Source: Paracoccaceae bacterium (lineage in GTDB: Bacteria > Pseudomonadota > Alphaproteobacteria > Rhodobacterales > Rhodobacteraceae). Taken from it: 64,000 nucleotides of DNA. How positions within the stretch are numbered: the first letter of the stretch is position 1; every line of letters begins with the position of its first letter. The notes beneath the pieces were generated by a model that ran no database searches, was not told the DNA's origin, and was given only the letters and a program-made list of their open reading frames with translations. Shown here one piece after another: positions 61,136 through 64,000 of the stretch. The stretch lies in assembly GCA_017854585.1 (NCBI GenBank), contig JAFMHK010000015.1, positions 1 through 64,000 on the forward strand, written 5' to 3'. The position numbers and the translations under genes are program-made.

Positions 61136-62323
61136 TTACTTTGTGAAACCAACCCCTCCGCCAGACACGGAGGGCACAAACGAACCGCTGCCTCCCTCGC
61201 CATAGACGGAATAAAGATAGAGGCCTGCCGCGATCAATATCAATGCGGTCAACACGGCAAAGGTGATCTTCCACGCGGACCATGGCCGTTCGCCCTGCAC
61301 CTTGCCGGTCTGGGCGTTGACCACGAACCGATAGCTCTTGCGCCGGTATTTGTAGGCAGCCAGCCAGATGGGCAGCAAAACATGCTTGAACGTCACGTCC
61401 GACACGTCGGTATCAAGGGTGATGATCCGTTGCCTGTCACCGCCGATATCACGGCGCACATCCGCGCGGATCTGCGCATCCATGATCTGGCGGGCCTCGG
61501 TCATGCCTTCTTCCAGATCGACGGTGTAGCCTTCGGCCCTGAACCCGGCCAGATACTCTGGTTGGTAAGTCTCAAGCTTGCTCAGATCCCATGGCGCCAG
61601 ACCATCGGTATATCGTTTCGGCAACGACCGCGCGGCCAGAACCAGAACATCATCGAAGAACCGGCTGACGCGGCCGGACACGCCGGTCCAGCGAATGCGC
61701 TGTTCCTGACGCGGTTTGCCGTCTGGGCCGCGCACGGTGACATAATAGACGGTCCCGCGCTGGCCCGTGTAACGCGAGGCGGTCTTGGCGTCATAGGTCC
61801 AGTAGGGCGTATAGATGCCGTCCATCTTGCGGCCCTTGCGCGCATATTCCTTGAGGCCATTCGGCGCGAACCACAAGCGGCCCAGCCACCGGGTCATCGC
61901 GTCGCGGGCCTGATCTTCCGTCAATGTGAAGGGCAAGACGCCCTTGGGTTTGATGTGGCGGTGTGTTCCTGTGTCCGCAACAACCGGTGTGGCGCAGAAC
62001 GGACATTCGGCGGCATGGACATCGGGCTGAAATTCCACCTGAGCCGCGCAATTCGGGCAGGTGGTGACGCGGGTTTCTTCCATCTCCTGCGCGGGAAGCT
62101 GTTCGCGCAGGGCAGCCTGAAAATCCAACTCCTTCAGGCCCTGCGTGTCCCACGGCCCGCTGTCATCCGCGGGTTTGGTATTGCCGCAATGATCGCAGAC
62201 CAACATCGACTTGGCCGGATCGAACCGGAAATCCGACCCGCAGTTATCACACGGAAACCGATGCTCCTCCAACGGGGATGCCGTTGTGTCTTCGCTGTCG
62301 AAATCGGACGGGCTCTGGCTCAT
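61136..62323 (-). CDS. Zinc-ribbon membrane protein (TFIIB-type ribbon, one TM helix)
   Basis: A 395-residue protein. The N terminus has two zinc ribbons: FPCDNCGSDFRFDPAKSMLVCDHCG (about residues 23-47) and TCPNCAAQVEF with CPFCATP. A conserved central region follows (IKPKGVLPFTLTEDQARDAM, GIYTPYWTYDAKTASRYTGQRG), a segment VLLPIWLAAYKYRRKSY, one transmembrane helix (ITFAVLTALILIAAGLYLY) near the C terminus and a Gly/Ser-rich tail. Similar proteins are often encoded beside SPFH-domain proteins, as here. Sometimes misannotated as primosomal protein N'. Function unknown. Confidence 0.8.
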   Translation of the reverse strand: MSQSPSDFDSEDTTASPLEEHRFPCDNCGSDFRFDPAKSMLVCDHCGNTKPADDSGPWDTQGLKELDFQAALREQLPAQEMEETRVTTCPNCAAQVEFQPDVHAAECPFCATPVVADTGTHRHIKPKGVLPFTLTEDQARDAMTRWLGRLWFAPNGLKEYARKGRKMDGIYTPYWTYDAKTASRYTGQRGTVYYVTVRGPDGKPRQEQRIRWTGVSGRVSRFFDDVLVLAARSLPKRYTDGLAPWDLSKLETYQPEYLAGFRAEGYTVDLEEGMTEARQIMDAQIRADVRRDIGGDRQRIITLDTDVSDVTFKHVLLPIWLAAYKYRRKSYRFVVNAQTGKVQGERPWSAWKITFAVLTALILIAAGLYLYSVYGEGGSGSFVPSVSGGGVGFTK

Positions 62324-62341
62324 GTCATGGGTATCCGTGGG

Positions 62342-62935
62342 TCACAAAAATCGATGGAAGGCGCGCGGCGCCATTATGCGTAAAGCGTTATCGCGTAGCC
62401 AAAGGTGGCGCCAGACGTGGAATCCCGCATGGCCGATGACGATGGCGAACAAGACGTAGAACTCGATGGCATGGATCTGGCCAACCAGATCGTTGGCTGC
62501 GGGCATGTCCAGCGGTGGTGCGATCGGCACGATGCCCCCTGCCCACAGCAAGATGGCCGAGGTCAGACCCAGCAAGAACCCCGAAACCGCCACGCCGAAC
62601 AGGCCCCAGATCAGCGTCTTGTGGAGTGCGGGATGCACGGCCCGTGCCCACCGGGGCAATTTCGGCCCCGGCCGACTGGCCAGACCGCGCTGCAGGTAAT
62701 CAACCGTCCAGAACAACGCGAGAGAGACAAACGTGAGGCCCAAGGCGGAATGCAGCTTTACCGCCCATTGTCCAACGCGTGCCACATCGCGCGGCTCCAC
62801 CAGAAAAAACCAGATCAAAAGGGGGATGACCAGAAGATGCAGCACCTTCAGCACTGTGCGACGATGCGGCCGCAGATGTTTCAGCCCCGGTATCGGCCAG
62901 CGGTTTTTGATTCCATCGCGCCATGCGGTCATCAT
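62342..62935 (-). CDS. Cytochrome b561-type membrane protein
   Basis: A 197-residue four-helix membrane protein. Histidines in the helices that could bind haem include LKVLHLLVIPLLIWFF, AVKLHSALGLTF, HPALHKTLIWGLFG and IHAIEFYVLFAIVIGHAGFHVWRHLW. This is the cytochrome b/b6 (Ni,Fe-hydrogenase/thiosulfate reductase/b561) family, which moves electrons from the quinone pool. The ATG at 62935 overlaps the stop of the upstream GFA gene; ATG 62932 is next to it. No obvious partner oxidoreductase is in the window. Confidence 0.85.
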   Translation of the reverse strand: MMTAWRDGIKNRWPIPGLKHLRPHRRTVLKVLHLLVIPLLIWFFLVEPRDVARVGQWAVKLHSALGLTFVSLALFWTVDYLQRGLASRPGPKLPRWARAVHPALHKTLIWGLFGVAVSGFLLGLTSAILLWAGGIVPIAPPLDMPAANDLVGQIHAIEFYVLFAIVIGHAGFHVWRHLWLRDNALRIMAPRAFHRFL

Positions 62936-63255
62936 CAGACCCCGCAGACGACGGGCACATCCACCAGCGCCGATTGATCGAAATTCGCCATCTGGACGCC
63001 GATCCGTTCGATATCGGCCCTTGCGGGCGACCAATGCGTTGTCACCCCGCAGATCGCGCAATGGTGAAAGGTGATCACCCTCTCGGCCCGCTGATAGGGT
63101 GTCGTCGGTCCGGTGACCTCCACGCTTTCGGGTCGGAAATACCCCCACCTGCCGCCTATTTGCTGGCAATAGCGGCAGGGACACGCATTGATGCGCCGGG
63201 GCGGGCCGGGGATGGTGACGCGCACGGCCCCGCAATCGCATTGCCCGGTCAGCAT
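62935..63255 (-). CDS. GFA-family protein (zinc-binding, glutathione-dependent formaldehyde-activating type)
   Basis: A 106-residue GFA-domain protein. Zinc-binding Cys pairs are in GQCDCGAVRV, ACPCRYCQQ and FHHCAICGVTTHW, the signature of the family. Although named for S-hydroxymethylglutathione synthase, most family members have no proven role. The ATG at 63255 was chosen; a GTG at 63264 overlaps the SPFH stop in a GTGA and is equally possible. Upstream and downstream genes overlap it, so all are in one operon. Confidence 0.85.
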   Translation of the reverse strand: MLTGQCDCGAVRVTIPGPPRRINACPCRYCQQIGGRWGYFRPESVEVTGPTTPYQRAERVITFHHCAICGVTTHWSPARADIERIGVQMANFDQSALVDVPVVCGV

Positions 63256-63260
63256 CAGGG

Positions 63261-64000
63261 TCACGCCGGCGGTGGCGGCGGCGGCATGACCGTGAACAGT
63301 TGCGCCAGTTCCGTCACCTCGCCGGCGGTCTTCCACCCATCTTGCCCGGCGGTCCAGACATGGGTCTGGCGCGTCAGGCTGCCATCGCCCGCCATGCGCC
63401 CCAGATCGGCCTTGGAAAACGGCCCCGAGGTTTGTCCGTTCACGGCGATATGCCAGACATGTTCGACAGGTGGCGGCGGCGGGGTGGCGGCAGCACGTTG
63501 CCCCTGTTGCCCACCCATCATGTTCCCCATCTGGTTGGCCATCGCCATGCCCATACCCATCCCAAGACCTTCGCCCATACCGCTGCCGCCGGGGGTGGTG
63601 GCTGCGGCCTGCATCGCTTCGGCGGCGGCAAACTGCTGATATTTCGACAAATCGCCGACGACCCCCATCGAGGTTCGCTTGTCCAGCGCCGCCTCGACCG
63701 CCGGGGGCAGGCTGATGTTCTCGATATAAAGTTCGGGCAGTGTCAGGCCGTAAGTCGTGATCGTTTCCGATATCTTGTCGGCCACCAGTTTGCCCAGATC
63801 GCCGGTATTTGCCGCCATATCCAGCACCGCGATGCCACTGGCTGCGATGACGCTGCTGAATTGCTGGACGATGATGTTGCGGATCTGGTTCGTGATCTCA
63901 TCGGTGGTGAATTCGCCATCCGTGCCGACGATCTCGGTCATGAAGCGGCCGGCATCGGCCACCTTGACCGTATAGGTACCAAAGGCGCGAATGCGGGTTG
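63261..64000 (-). CDS. SPFH-domain protein with C-terminal GYF_2 domain, 5' end missing
   Basis: The C-terminal 245 or so residues of an SPFH (stomatin/prohibitin/flotillin) protein that continues past the window end. Visible are RAFGTYTVKVADAGRF, TTDEITNQIRNIIVQQFSSV and LPELYIENISLPPAVE, typical of the virion core/YdjI-like SPFH group. A Met/Gly-rich linker (GMGEGLGMGMGMAMANQM) leads to a GYF_2 domain (HVWHIAVNGQTSGPFSKADLGRMAGDGSLTRQTHVW). Such proteins form membrane-associated rings. It overlaps the GFA gene and is upstream of the zinc-ribbon protein, its common partner. Confidence 0.88.
   Translation of the reverse strand, partial: TRIRAFGTYTVKVADAGRFMTEIVGTDGEFTTDEITNQIRNIIVQQFSSVIAASGIAVLDMAANTGDLGKLVADKISETITTYGLTLPELYIENISLPPAVEAALDKRTSMGVVGDLSKYQQFAAAEAMQAAATTPGGSGMGEGLGMGMGMAMANQMGNMMGGQQGQRAAATPPPPPVEHVWHIAVNGQTSGPFSKADLGRMAGDGSLTRQTHVWTAGQDGWKTAGEVTELAQLFTVMPPPPPPA

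Overview
This window is a GC-rich stretch of an alphaproteobacterial chromosome, almost certainly from the Rhodobacterales (Rhodobacter/Roseobacter group). The evidence is the mix of families. It has split glycyl-tRNA synthetase genes, a complex I NDUFA12-type subunit beside a DUF2155 protein and aat-accC-accB, a DksA that keeps only one zinc-finger cysteine, and a short-chain fatty acyl-type XRE regulator. It also has a Hint-domain protein and several small lipoproteins of a kind I associate with Rhodobacteraceae. Genes are tightly packed, often with ATGA or GTGA start/stop overlaps. I see no rRNA, tRNA, CRISPR array, insertion sequence or phage gene, so this reads as core chromosome with a few accessory modules. 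Family names are recalled by eye; no database search was run.

Layout: 1-3956 holds glyQ and glyS with two extra genes between them, and 4084-6597 a PPDK-like protein with a damaged nucleotide-binding domain. 6779-10940 has a SleB-type hydrolase, a two-domain FolB, folP and glmM. 11028-13791 has guanine deaminase and MgtE back to back. 13854-17069 encodes a 1071-residue envelope protein whose ends resemble GspL and GspC/PilP. 17430-22994 has metY, an NDUFA12 subunit, an MlaD-like protein, a DUF2155 protein, aat, accC and accB.

23263-35695 is a complete reductive pyrimidine-degradation region. PreT and PreA reduce uracil/thymine, dihydropyrimidinase opens the ring, a ureidopropionase-type amidohydrolase releases beta-alanine, and an omega-aminotransferase removes its amino group. 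An NMT1/THI5-type ABC importer presumably brings in substrate. A TetR regulator of RutR type lies between the two halves, and a perfect palindrome matching the RutR operator sits before the second operon. Two unrecognised secreted proteins and a small SMR-like membrane protein are embedded in these operons.

35864-45106 has a Hint protein, then a probable acetate/short-chain-acid signalling locus (ScfR/RamB-type regulator, single-domain response regulator, small membrane protein, symporter-histidine kinase fusion), a stray FliM-like protein, and an HpcH aldolase/FAH hydrolase pair. 45275-47705 has a lipoprotein, an RlmI-like methyltransferase whose start codon lies in a hairpin loop, and a PIN-domain protein. 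47774-53634 is a minus-strand cluster containing a MoxR ATPase and its VWA (CoxE-like) partner with membrane and envelope genes. After dksA and a FAD monooxygenase, 55647-59590 is an Anbu proteasome-like operon. The window ends with dtd, a sugar kinase and a Zn-ribbon/cytochrome b/GFA/SPFH-GYF group, the last gene cut by the window end.

The best candidates for something undescribed are the GspL/GspC-like protein, the FolB fused to a degenerate amino-acid-kinase domain, the PPDK-like protein without intact ATP-site residues, and the sensor kinase locus flanked by a CheY-like and a FliM-like protein.
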